Assembly: GCA_037893225.1 (NCBI GenBank)
Contig: JAZGUH010000276.1
Location: 620,001 to 684,000, forward strand
DNA from: Hippasteria phrygiana
Taxonomy: Eukaryota; Echinodermata; Asteroidea; Valvatida; Goniasteridae
Direction of reading: 5' to 3'
Length of the DNA: 64,000 nt
The translations under genes were made by a program, and so were the position numbers. The first letter of the stretch is position 1, and the number at the start of each line of letters is the position of its first letter. The notes beneath the pieces were generated by a model. It did no database searches and had not been told where the DNA came from. It was given only the letters and a program-made list of their open reading frames with translations. Shown here piece by piece: positions 48,421-60,779 of the stretch.

Positions 48421-50342
48421 AAAAAGAATTACAATAAGAATTTCGAAATTAGCATGTTCAGTTGATGAGATAGGCCTTATAGCTTAAAGATTCAAAAGTA
48501 AAGAAATTACTATAAAATCATATGATGACGTCACCATAACGTCGCATCAATTTTCATATATAACACATGCCGGCCTACAAGCATTCCTGACACAAAATTG
48601 TTTAAGATAATCTACTGGGCTACCTAGATATTACTTTTCAACTTAATCTGACTTCTACTTCGGTAAAAATATGGCTTCGAAAAATGCCCCTTTCAGATGA
48701 CGTCACGTGACATGTGATGACGTCATCATGACGTAAAAGTTCGGCACACATTGTGAGCAGTTGGGGTAAGTGTCTGCCAAGTTTAAAAGTAGCCAAACTG
48801 GCCGGTAAGAAAGAAAACGTTTACAAATGCTATGGGCAATAATCTAGCGAGTGCCCCTTTAAGATGACACCACGTGACATGTTATGACTTGATCATAACG
48901 TCATGTCAATGTTCATCTATAACACCCGGTGGCATACCTAGATATTACGTTCCAACTTAATCGGTCTTGTACTTTTGTAAATATATGGCTTCGAAAAATG
49001 CCCCTTTAAGATGACGTCACGTGACATGTGATGACGTCATCATGACGTAAAGGTTCGGCACACATTGTGAGCAGTTGGGGTAAGTGTCTGCCAAGTTTAA
49101 AAGTAGCCAAAGTGGCCGGTAAGAAAGAAAACGTTTACAAATGCTATGGGCAATATTCTAGCGACTTGAAAAAAGATTTTTTTTTATGACGTCATCATGA
49201 CGTCACACAATTTTCGCTTTTTAGGGCATATCTTTGAGACATACCAAAGCTATAACAAAAAGAATTTTGAAAATATCTTGTTTTGTTCGCTAGATATATT
49301 GAAAAGAATGTTACGATTCCAAAAATTTTACAATTCAGCGACTTGAAAAAAGACTACAAATCAACCCTTTTTATAAACAGCATGCTCATTTAAGCCATGG
49401 TTATCAGCCCTTCCCAGAATTCCTTTGTGTTATATTGAATTTGGTCTAAATTTTGAAATGGCTCCTATTTCTTACTTGAGTGAGCCACGATCATGAAATT
49501 TTGGAATTACGTACAGAAAAATTCAATGTATACATTTTTGTAATCGGATTGACCCTTACATGTGTTTAAAAAAAAAAATATTGTTGATGACGTCATCATG
49601 ACGTCACACAATTTTCGCCTTTTAGGGCATATCTTTGAGACATACCAAAGCTATAACAAAAATAATTTTTAAAATATCTTGTTTTGTTCGCTAGATATAT
49701 TGAAAAGAATGTTACGATTTTAATACTTCAAAAATTCAGCGACTTGAAAAAAGACTAGAAATCAACCCCTTTTATAAACAGCAAGCACATAATAGCCATG
49801 GTTATCTGTCCTTCCCAGAATTCCTTTGTGTTATATTGAATTTGGTCTAAATTTTGAAATGGCTGTTATTTCTTACTTGAGTGAGCCACGATCATGAAAT
49901 TTTGGAATTGGGTACAGCAAAATTCAATATATACATTTTTGTAATCAGATTGACCCTTACATGCGTAAAAAAAAAAAAGCATTTTTGATGACGTCATCAT
50001 GACGTCACACAATTTTCGCTTTTTAAGGCATATCTTTGAGACATACCAAAGCTATAACAAAAAGAATTTTGAAAATATCTTGTTTTGTTCGCTAGATATA
50101 ATTTAATGAATGTTACGATTTTCAAAATTCAAAAATTCATAAAAAATCACGTGATGACGTCATCATGACGTAAAAGTTCGGCATGCATTCTGAGCAGTTG
50201 GTCTGAGTGTCTGTTAAGTTTAAAGGCAATCGGTTGCATAAAAGTAGCCAAAGTGCCTGGCAGAAAGAAATCGTGTACAAACCCTATGGGCAAAAAGTCT
50301 GAAAAAGAAAAAAAAAAAAAAAAAAAAAAAAAGAAAAAAAAA
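48421..50342 (+). mobile_element. CRE repeats ending in an A-rich tract
   Basis: 147-type and 401-type units like those at 43000-45500. Ends in a ~35-bp A-rich tract, but the expected CTAG is replaced by AACAAG before the next module. Confidence 0.5.
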
Positions 50343-52287
50343 CAAGTGTTTGTGGACAAACACAGGGCTGTTTCGAATTTTTTTATTGTTAGTTTGGATG
50401 TCAAATGTGTATGCAATATTTAAAGTTGTTTGTTAGTTAACAATGACGGAGGGATGAAGATGTTATTGGATGTGTGAAGGATTGGTTTAAAAAAAGGAAT
50501 CATGTACAAATGCTATGGGAAATAGCCTAGCGAATGCCCCTTTAAGATGACATCACATAACGTCATGTCAATTTTCATCTATGACACCGGGTGGCATACC
50601 TAAATGGTGTGTTTCAACTGAATCGGACTTGTACATTTGTAGATATATGGCTTCGAAAAATGCCCCTTTAAGATGACGTCACGTGACATGTGATGACGTC
50701 ATCATGACGTAAAAGTTAGGCACACATTCTGAGCAGTTGGGGTAAGTGTCTGCCAAGTTTAAAAGTAGCCAAACTGGCCGGTAAGAAAGAAAATGTTTAC
50801 AAATGCTATGGGCAATAATCTAGCGAGTGCCCCTTTAAGATGACACCACGTGACATGTTATGACTTGGTCATAACGTCATGTCAATGTTCATCTATAACA
50901 CCCGGTGGCATACCTAGATATTACGTTCCAACTTAATCGGACTTGTACTTTTGTAGATATATGGTTTCGAAAAATGCCCCTTTAAGATGACGTCACGTGA
51001 CATGTGATGATGTCATCATGACGTAAATGTTCGGCACACATTGTGAGCAGTTGGAGTAAGTGTCTGCTAAGTTTAAAAGTATCCAAAGTGGCCGGTAAGA
51101 AAGAAAAAGTTTACAAATGCTATGGGCAATATTCTAGCGACTTGAAAAAAGATTTTTTTTTATGACGTCATCATGACGTCACACAATTTTCGCTTTTTAG
51201 GGCATATCTTTGAGACATACCAAAGCTATAACAAAAAGAATTTTGAAAATATCTTGTTTTGTTCGCTAGATATATTGAAAAGAATGTTACGATTCCAACA
51301 ATTTAAAATTCAGCGACTTGAAAAAAGACTACAAATCAACCCTTTTTATAAACAGCATGCTCATTTAAGCCATGGTTATCTGCCCTTCCCAGAATTCCTT
51401 TGTGTTATATTGAATTTGGTCTAAATTTTGAAATGGTTCCTATTTCTTACTTGAGTGAGCCACGACCATGAAATTTTGGAATTACGTACAGAAAAATTCA
51501 ATGTATACATTTTTGTAATCGGATTGACCCTTACATGCGTTAAAAAAGAAAGAATTGTTGATGACGTCATCATGACGTCACACAATTTTCGCCTTTTAGG
51601 GCATATCTTTGAGACATACCAAAGCTATAACAAAAAGAATTTTGAAAATATCTTGTTTTGTTCGCTAGATATATTGAAAAGAATGTTACGATTTTAATAC
51701 TTCAAAAATTCAGCGACTTGAAAAAAGACTAGAAATCAACCCCTTTTATAAACATCAAGCACATAATAGCCATGGTTATCTGCCCTTCCCAGAATTCCTT
51801 TGTGTTATATTGAATTTGGTCTAAATTTTGAAATGGCTGTCATTTCTTACTTGAGTGAGCCACGATCATGAAATTTTGGAATTGGGTACAGGAAAATACA
51901 ATGTATACATTTTTGTAATCGAATTGACCCTTACATGCGTTTACAAAAAAACATATTTTTGATGACGTCATCATGACGTCAAACAATTTTCGCTTTTTAG
52001 GGCATATCTTTGAGACATACCAAAGCTCTAACAAAAAGAATTTTGAAAATATCTTGTTTTGTTCGCTAGATATAATTTAATGAATGTTACGATTTTCAAA
52101 TTTCAAAAATTCATAAAAAATCACGTGATGACGTCATCATGACGTAAAAGTTCGGCATGCATTCTGAGCAGTTGGTCTAAGTGTCTGTTAAGTTTAAAGG
52201 CAATCGGCTGCATCAAAGTAGCAAAAGTGCCTGGTAGAAAGAAAACGTGTACAAATGCTATGGGCAAAAAGTCTGAAAAAGAAGCAA

Positions 52288-52319
<32 letters not shown>

Positions 52320-52486
52320 ATCTTAACGAAAACAAGGGCTGTTTCGTAAAACTACGAAACAGCCAAAAAATCTTAACGAAAACAAGGGCTGTTTCGAAAA
52401 ACTTTCGAAACAGCCAAAAAAGAAAAAAAAAAAAATCTTAACGAAAACAAGGGCTGTTTCGAAAAACTTTCGAAACAGCCAACTAG
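50343..52486 (+). mobile_element. CRE module with matched 5' box and 3' hairpins
   Basis: 5' hairpin GTGTTTGT gg ACAAACAC, then GGGCTGTTTCG. After 147- and 401-type units and an A-rich tract come three hairpin cassettes (about 52330-52480), linker ATCTTAACGAAAACAAG, arms GGCTGTTTCG and CGAAACAGCC. It closes with AACTAG (52483-52486). The 5' box equals one arm of its 3' hairpins. Confidence 0.55.
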
Positions 52487-53972
52487 AGGCATGAGGTTGG
52501 TGTTTGTGGACAAACACAGGGCTGTTTCGTTTTTGTTTTTTTAGTTTGGATGTGAAATGTGAATACAATAATTTAAGTTTGTCAAAGAATCGCGCTGCTG
52601 CCAGTTTTCTTTGGTAATTTTGAAATTAATTAAAGTTGTTTGTAGTAGTAACATGTGATGACGTCATCATAACGTATCTATAAACTTGCTGACCTACCTA
52701 GATATTACTTTTCAACTTAATCGGACTTATACTTTTGTCTATATATGGCTTCATAAACAGCCCCTTTAAGATGACGTCACGTGACATGTGATGACATCAT
52801 CATAATGTCAAGTCACTTTTCATATATAAACCTATATGTACTGGGCTACCTAGATATTACTTTTCAACTTAATCGGACTGATACTTTTGTTTATATAGCT
52901 TCAACAACTGCCCCTTTAAGATGACGTCACGTGACATGTGATGACGTCATCATAATGTCAAGTCAAATTTCATCTATAAACCTACTGGGCTACCTAGATA
53001 TTACTTTTCAACTTAATCGGACTTGTACTTTTGTTTATATATGGCTTCGAAAAATGCCCCTTTAAGATGACGTCACGTGACATGTGATGACGTCATCATG
53101 ACGTAAACGTTCGTTACACATTGTGAGCAGTTGGGGTAAGTGTCTGCCAAGTTTAAAAGTAGCCAAAGTGGCCGGTAAGAAAGAAAACGTTTACAAATGC
53201 TATGGGCAATATTCTAGCGACTTGAAAAACAATTTTTTTTTATGACGTCATCATGACGTCACACAATTTTCGCTTTTTAGGGCATATCTTTGAGACATAC
53301 CAAAGCTATAACAAAAAGCATTTTGAAAATATCTTGTTTTGTTCGGTAGATATATTGAAAAGAATGTTACGATTAAAATTGTTTTATAATTTAGCGACTT
53401 GAAAAAAGACTACAAATCAACCCTTTTTATAAACAGCATGCACATTTAAGCCATGGTTACCTGCCCTTCCCAGAATTCCTTTGTGTTATATTGAATTTGG
53501 TCTAAATTTTGAAATGGCTGTTATTTCTTACTTGAGTGAGCCACGATCATGAAATTTTGGAATTAGGTACAGAAAAATTCAATGTATACATTTTTGTAAT
53601 CAGATTGACCCTTACATGCGTTTAAAAAAAAAAAATTTTTGACGACGTCATCATGACCTCACACAATTTTCGCTTTTTAGGGCATATCTTTGAGACATAC
53701 CAAAGCTATAACAAAAAGAATTTTCAAAATATCTTGTTTTTTTCGTTAGATATATTGAAAAGAATGTTACGATTTTCAAAATTCAAAAATTCATAAAAAA
53801 TCACGTGATGACGTCATCATTACGTAAAAGTTCGGCAGACATTCTGAGCAGTTGGTCTAAGTGTCTGCCAAGTTTAAAGCCAATCGGCTGCTTAAAAGTG
53901 GCCAAAATGCCGGTTAGAAAGAAAACGTGCACAAATGCTATGGGCATTTGGCTGAAAAAGAAAAAAAAAAAG

Positions 53973-54014
<42 letters not shown>

Positions 54015-54071
54015 ATCTTAACGAAAACAAGGGCTGTTTCGGAAAAGTTTCCGAAACAGCCAAAAAACTAG
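52487..54071 (+). mobile_element. Short CRE module with matched 5' box and 3' hairpin
   Basis: Same 5' hairpin and GGGCTGTTTCG box as the previous module. Its leader contains a stretch (52587-52640) similar to 145-190 downstream of the tRNA-like sequence. It ends in an A-rich tract, one hairpin with GGCTGTTTCGGAAA and TTTCCGAAACAGCC arms, and CTAG (54068-54071). Confidence 0.55.
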
Positions 54072-56583
54072 AGGTTTGTGTCTGTTTGAAACAGAACACA
54101 AGGCTTTTCCTCTTTTTTTGTTTTCCACCCTAAAACTTCAAGTTACGTTCTATGTTTGTGTTAAGTTTGATTAAGATCTGATGTTTATAGTGAGTAAAGT
54201 GGCTTGTACAAAATTCGTGTACAAAGTCTATGGGATTTTGGATAGAACTGAAACATTCATAGACAATTAGCCGATGACGTCATCATGACTTCACTTCGGA
54301 TGTTACATTCTACTGGCACTATCTACCTTCCCACAATTTTTTTATGATACTCAGACCTATTCTTATATATGTTATTAAAAAAAAACATTTTGATGACGTC
54401 ATGATGACGTCACACATTTTCACATTTACGTGAAAGAATATAGGAGCTAACAAAGCTATTCCAAAAAGAATTTTGAATTTAGCATGTTCTGTTGATGAGA
54501 TATGGCTTTAAGAAACTTTGACGGTTCAAAAACTTTAAAATTACTATAAAATCGTATGGTGACGTCATCATGACGTCACCTCAATTTTCATCTATAACAC
54601 GTGGTGGCCCACCAACATACCAGGTTTAAAGGCAATCGGACCTACGGTTCTCTAGATATGGGCCCTTGAAAAATGCACGTTTAGGATGACGTCACGTGAC
54701 ACGTGATGACGTCATCATGACGTCACGTTTCGGCATACATTTTCAGCTTAGGGTCTTTGTTTGTGTTAAGCCTGATTAACATCTGTGGTTGTTTAGTGAC
54801 CAAAGTGCCACTTACAAAATTCGTCTACAAAGTCTATGGGATTTGGGATAGAACTAAAAATTTCATAGAAAATCAGCCGATGACGTCATCATGACGTCAC
54901 TTTGGATTTTACATGCTAGTAGCATTATCTACCTACCCAGCAATTTTTATGACGATCGAACGTACCCTTATATGTGTTTCAAAAAAGAACATTTTTGATG
55001 ACGTCATGATGACGTCACACATTTTCCCATTTATGTGAAAGAATATAGGAGCTAACAAAGCTATTCCAAAAAGAATTTTGGATTTAGCATGTTCTGTTCA
55101 TGAGATATGGCTTTAAGAAACTTTAATGTTCAAAAACTTTAAAATTACTATAAAATCGTATGATGACGTCATCATGACGTCACGTAAATTTTCATCTATA
55201 ACACGTGGTGGTCTACCAACATACCGGGTTTAAAGGCAATCGGACCTACGGCTCTCTAGATATGGGCCCTTGAAAAATCATCTTTAAGATGACGTCACGT
55301 GACATGTGATGACGTCATCATGACGTAAAAGGTCGGCACACATTGTGAGCAGTTGGGGTAAGTGTCTGCCAAGTTTAAAAGTAGCCAAAGTGGCCGGTAA
55401 GAAAGAAAACGTTTACAATGCTATGGGCACTATTCTAGCGACTTGAAAACAGATTTATTTTATTACGTCATCATGACGTCACACAATTTTCGCTTTTTAG
55501 GGCATATCTTTGAAACATACCAAAGCTATAACAAAAAGAATTTTGAAAATATCTTGTTTTGTTCGCTAGATATATTGAAAAGAATGTTACGATTTAAACA
55601 ATTTAGAAATTCAGCGACTTGAAAAAAGACTACAAATCAATTCTTTTTATAAACAGCATGCACTTTTAAGCCATGGTTATCTGCCCTTCCCAGAATTCCT
55701 TTGTGTTATATTGAATTTGGTCTAAATTTTGAAATGGCTGCTATTTCTTACTTGGGTTAGCCACGATCATGAAATTTTGGAATTAGGTACAGAAAAATTC
55801 AATGTATACATTTTTGTAATCGAATTGACACTTACATTCGTTAAAAAAAAAAAAATGTTTGGATGACGTCATCATGACGTCACACAATTTTCGCTTTTTA
55901 GGGCATATCTTTGAGACATACCAAAGCTATAACAAAAAGAATTTTGAAAATATCTTGTTTCGTTCGCTAGATATATTGAAAAGAATGTTACGATTTTAAA
56001 ACTTCAAAAATTCAGCGACTTGAAAAAAGACTAGAAATGAACCCCTTTTATAAACAGCAAGCACATAATACCCATGGTTATCTGCCCTTCCCAGAATTCC
56101 TTTGTGTTATATTGAATTTGGTCCAAATTTTGAAATGGCTGTTATTTCTTACTTGAGTGAGCCACGATCATGAAATTTTGGAATTAGGTACAGAAAAATT
56201 CAATGTATACATTTTTGTAATCGAATTGACACTTACATGCGTTAAAAAAAAAACTAATTTTTGATGACGTCATCATGACGTCACACAATTTTCGCTTTTT
56301 AGGGCATATCTTTGAGACATACCAAAGCTATAACAAAAAGAATTTTGAAAATATCTTGTTTTGTTCGCTAGATATATAGAAAAGAATGTTACGATTTTCA
56401 AAATTCAAAAAATCATAAAAAATCACGTGATGACGTCATCATGACGTCACTCTTCGGCATACAATTTCAGGTTCGGGTCTATGTTTGTGTTAAGTTTAAT
56501 TAAGATCTGAGATTGTTTAGTGACCAAAGTGGCTGTCATAAAATTCGTGTACAAAGTCTATGGGATTTGGGATAGAACTAAAA

Positions 56584-56623
<40 letters not shown>

Positions 56624-56627
56624 CTAG
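54072..56627 (+). mobile_element. CRE module, copy B of a recent triplication
   Basis: Nearly identical to 40692 onward, but with an extra 401-type unit. Ends in a (GAA)n tract and TAACTAG (CTAG 56624-56627), no 3' hairpin. Confidence 0.55.
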
Positions 56628-59013
56628 AGGTTTGTGTCTGTTTGAAACAGAACACAAGGCTTTTCCTCTTTTTTTGTTTTCCACCCAAAAACTTCAAGTT
56701 ACGTTCTATGTTTGTGTTAAGTTTGATTAAGATCTGATGTTTATAGTGAGTAAAGTGGCTTGTACAAAATTCGTGTACAAAGTCTATGGGATTTTGGATA
56801 GAACTAAAACATTCATAGACGTCATCATGACTTCACTTCGGATGTTACATTCTACTGGCACTATCTACCTTCCCACAATTTTTTATGATACTCAGACCTA
56901 TTCTTATATATGTTATTAAAAAAAAACATTTTGATGACGTCATGATGACGTCACACATTTTCACATTTACGTGAAAGAATATAGGAGCTAACAAAGCTAT
57001 TCCAAAAAGAATTTGGAATTTAGCATGTTCTGTTGATGAGATATGGCTTTAAGAAACTTTTACGGTTCAAAAACTTTAAAATTACTATAAAATCGTATGG
57101 TTACGTCATCATGACGTCACCTCAATTTTCATCTATAACACGTGGTGGCCCACCAACATACCAGGTTTAAAGGCAATCGGACCTACGGTTCTCTAGATAT
57201 GGGCCCTTGAAAAATGCACGTTTAGGATGACGTCACGTGACACGTGATGACGTCATCATGACGTCACGTTTCGGCATACATTTTCAGCTTAGGGTCTTTG
57301 TTTGTGTTAAGCCTGATTAACATCTGTGGTTGTTTAGTGACCAAAGTGCCACTTACAAAATTCGTCTACAAAGTCTATGGGATTTGGGATAGAACTAAAA
57401 ATTTCATAGAAAATCAGCCGATGACGTCATCATGACGTCACTTTGGATTTTACATGCTAGTAGCATTATCTACCTACCCAGCAATTTTTATGACGATCGA
57501 ACGTACCCTTATATGTGTTTCAAAAAAGAACATTTTTGATGACGTCATGATGACGTCACACATTTTCCCATTTATGTGAAAGAATATAGGAGCTAACAAA
57601 GCTATTCCAAAAAGAATTTTGGATTTAGCATGTTCTGTTCATGAGATATGGCTTTAAGAAACTTTAATGTTCAAAAACTTTAAAATTACTATAAAATCGT
57701 ATGATGACGTCATCATGACGTCACGTAAATGTTCATCTATAACACGTGGTGGTCCACCAACATACCGGGTTTAAAGGCAATCGGACCTACGGCTCTCTAG
57801 ATATGGGCCCTTGAAAAATCATCTTTAAGATGACGTCACGTGACATGTGATGACGTCATCATGACGTAAAAGGTCGGCACACATTGTGAGCAGTTGGGGT
57901 AAGTGTCTGCCAAGTTTAAAAGTAGCCAAAGTGGCCGGTAAGAAAGAAAACGTTTACAATGCTATGGGCACTATTCTAGCGACTTGAAAACAGATTTATT
58001 TTATTACGTCATCATGACGTCACACAATTTTCGCTTTTTAGGGCATATCTTTGAGACATACCAAAGCTATAACAAAAAGAATTTTGAAAATATCTTGTTT
58101 TGTTCGCTAGATATATTGAAAAGAATGTTACGATTTTAAAACTTCAAAAATTCAGCGACTTGAAAAAAGACTAGAAATCAACCCCTTTTATAAACAGCAA
58201 GCACAAAATACCCATGGTTATCTGTTCGTCCCAGAATTCCTTTGTGTTATATTGAATTTGGTCTAAATTTTGAAATGGCTGTTATTTCTTACTTGAGTGA
58301 GCCACGATCATGAAATTTTGGAATTACGTACAGAAAAATTCAATGTATACATTTTTGTAATCGGATTGACACTTACATGCGTTTAAAAAAAACCAAATTT
58401 TTGATGAAGTCATCATGACGTCACACAATTTTCGCTTTTTAGGGCATATCTTTGAGACATACCAAAGCCATAACAAAAAGAATTTTGAAAATATCTTGTT
58501 TTGTTCGCTAGATATATTGAAAAGAATGTTACGATTTTCAAAATTCAAAAAATCAAAAAAAATCACGTGATGACGTCATCATGACGTCACTCTTCGGCAT
58601 ACAATTTCAGGTTCGGGTCTATGTTTGTGTTAAGTATAATTAAGATCTGAGATTGTTTAGTGACCAAAGTGGCTGTCATAAAATTCGTGTACAAAGTCTA
58701 TGGGATTTGGGATAGAACTAAAATAAGAAGTAGAAGATATAAAAAAAAAAAAATCAGAACAAAAACAAAGCCTTTTCCGACGGATTGTCGGAAAAGCCAA
58801 AAAATCAGAACAAAAACAACGCCTTTTCCGACGGATTGTCGGAAAAGCCAAAAAAAAAAAAAATCAGAACAAAAACAAAGCCTTTTCCGAAGGATTTCGG
58901 AAAAGCCAAAAATCAGAACAAAAACAAAGCCTTTTCCGAAAAATTTTCGGAAAAGCCAAAAAAAAAATCAGAACAAAAACAAAGCCTTTTCCGAAGGATT
59001 TCGGAAAAGCCAA
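56628..59013 (+). mobile_element. CRE module, copy C, with five 3' hairpins
   Basis: Nearly identical to copies A and B, with a small deletion near 56818 that removes the segment between CATAGAC and GTCATCATGAC. It ends in five hairpin cassettes (58760-59011) with GCCTTTTCCGA/TCGGAAAAGCC arms, matching its 5' AAGGCTTTTCC box. The last cassette is followed by AATAATAATAGCGG, not CTAG: the right edge of the CRE domain. Confidence 0.55.
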
Positions 59014-60149
59014 TAATAATAGCGGCTATGCCCAATGAAACACTATGACGTCATTATTTTCGACTCTGGGGAAGGGCGCCCGTAGCGTTTAGGTAAACGC
59101 ATGCTTGCGGCTACAGTAAATACAGCATCGCATGTAAAATGCGAGCGGGATTTTCATTGATGAAGAAAACACTTCACAAAGATGACAGAATAAAGAAGTG
59201 AAGAGACAAATAAAGGAATGAATAAGTGAATGGATAAATAATAATCACGGATGTACCCCATTGCATGTAGTTACGTGTTTTAGTGACATGATTTAGTGAT
59301 ATTTATAAATCAGGGAATACCATTGTACAATGTCATTTACTTATTGAGGAGATGAGACGGGCCAATATGCAGTCAATCAAGGACTGTTGAGATATTGGTT
59401 TTAAGTTGGCAGGTATCAGATATTATTCATTCCTTATAGGTGGAAATGTTTTGTTTAAATGTATAAAAAGAAATTAAAAACATGAGTTGAGTTGTTTTTT
59501 AATGATAAAGTACCGTGAACGATTTAATAAAGCTAAATGAAGGCAAAGCATCTAAAAAATAAATGAAATAGAACTTTGCTCAACCCGAGAAGTGATATCT
59601 GTCAATGGTTTCACTAGTAATACTCATAACTGCTACTTCAGAGTTCAGACAGTCAGTAACAAAGTAAGACACACCCAGTAATATGATTTTGAAGAAAAAA
59701 ATCTGTTTTTTTATTATATCAATGAAGATGAATAAAATTGCAATAAATAAATATTATAGTACATAACAAACAAATATTTATTTTGAAACACTTTTTAATG
59801 ATCAATTTCTCAATAATTTAGTTTTGTGCCATATGTACAGTTATATTTGTTTTTAATGATATTTGCAAAATCTCCACTATTGAATATCAGATATTCAGAA
59901 TTAATAAATAAATGAATAACTAACGAAAGAAAGAAAGAAAAAAGGAGAGAGAAACATTAAGTATGTAATGTTAAGACCAATCCTTGCCAAATTTTGTTGG
60001 AGGTGTCATTTAGTGCAATTAATTCAGTGCGGAGCACCAAGTCTTCGTTTTTTTTCATTGCTAACAAACAGCGAACACTTCGGTTGGAATTGGTCGCAAG
60101 TTTTACCTACCAAATGTATGAGGGCGCCCTTCCCCATGAGCAACTTCTT
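59014..60149. other. Single-copy AT-rich intergenic DNA
   Basis: No gene or family recognised. GGGGAAGGGCGCCC near 59068 and GGGCGCCCTTCCCC near 60123 form a distant 14-bp inverted repeat, the second close to the putative promoter. Confidence 0.5.
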
Positions 60150-60262
60150 CCTTTTTGATGTACGTACATGTACGTACGTACGGTACGGACGGCCGGCCGG
60201 CCGGACGCGTCCGGCCGATCTTTCAACGATTTTTGCTTGTGTTAATGTTGTTGACAATCAAG
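60150..60262 (+). promoter_or_regulatory. CpG-rich putative promoter / 5' UTR
   Basis: GC- and CpG-rich block directly before the first coding exon. It has GTAC-rich alternating sequence (about 60159-60184) and a perfect 20-bp palindrome CGGCCGGACGCGTCCGGCCG (60198-60217). A YY1-type motif AAGATGGCGGC (60260-60270) overlaps the start codon, as in many TATA-less housekeeping promoters. No TATA box seen. Confidence 0.5.
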
Positions 60263-60391
60263 ATGGCGGCGCCCAATGTTTTGGAAACTGATCGGTGGCT
60301 CTTCGAAATCGTCGAGTTTCGGAAGAATCCCGTGTCGTTTTTTACATCACGGCAAATGGAGGCTAGCGAGTTTGTCCTAGATATTTTGCAA
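60263..60391 (+). CDS. First coding exon of a host gene, possibly AP5B1-like
   Basis: The ATG at 60263-60265 sits in a favourable context (CAAGATGG). It opens 43 codons (MAAPNVLETDRWLFEIVEFR...) ending ...LDILQ, followed by the donor GTATGT at 60392; intron phase 0. The peptide pattern W-x4-[IL]-x2-FR-x2-P-x2-F, followed in the next exon by S-[DE]-K-L-x4-KV-x-LL, matches my recollection of the N terminus of the AP-5 complex subunit beta-1. AP-5 is a late-endosomal adaptor complex that works with SPG11 and SPG15 in protein retrieval. The assignment is from memory and covers only ~70 residues, so it is tentative; that this is a coding exon is better supported. The rest of the gene lies beyond the window. 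Confidence 0.5.
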
Positions 60392-60518
60392 GTATGTTTT
60401 CATGACAACCGATTCGTAGTCCTGGCACTTTTATTTCATTTTCAGTTTTTGTCTGTGCTTCATGCATGGAGTTCCTCCATGCTTCATGCAACACTAAAAA
60501 CAGGGTCATGCTAATTAG

Positions 60519-60630
60519 CGTCAACAAGCGTCAACAAGCGTCAACAAGCGTCAACAAGCGTCAACAAGCGTCAACAAGCGTCAACAAGCGTCAACAAGGC
60601 GTCAACAAGGCGTCAACAAGGCGTCAACAA
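60519..60630 (+). repeat. CGTCAACAAG minisatellite, 11 copies
   Basis: Eight perfect 10-bp units followed by three 11-bp-spaced units with an added G. Lies just inside the left arm of the fold-back element. Confidence 0.95.
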
Positions 60631-60779
60631 CTTATAAAAGCACTGTTAAGCTTAAACATGTTATTCACAATATTTAGTGGGCTCCTCTGATTATTTAAAA
60701 GTATCATTAGTATTTAAAAGTATCTTAAAATGTGTGATTTTTAAGCGAAAAAGTACATCAACGGTGCTTTTTTCCGGCA

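Noticed and set aside
43594..51697. Repeated 80-90 residue frames in the 401-bp CRE units
   Set aside because: They recur only because the units are tandem DNA repeats; frames start at MTSH within the CRE itself and are broken in sister units.
14093..59013. Hairpin cassettes as integron attC sites or a CRISPR-like array
   Set aside because: Eukaryotic context, no integrase or cas gene, cassettes lack gene inserts or unique spacers, and the linkers are repeats too. A transposon end fits better.
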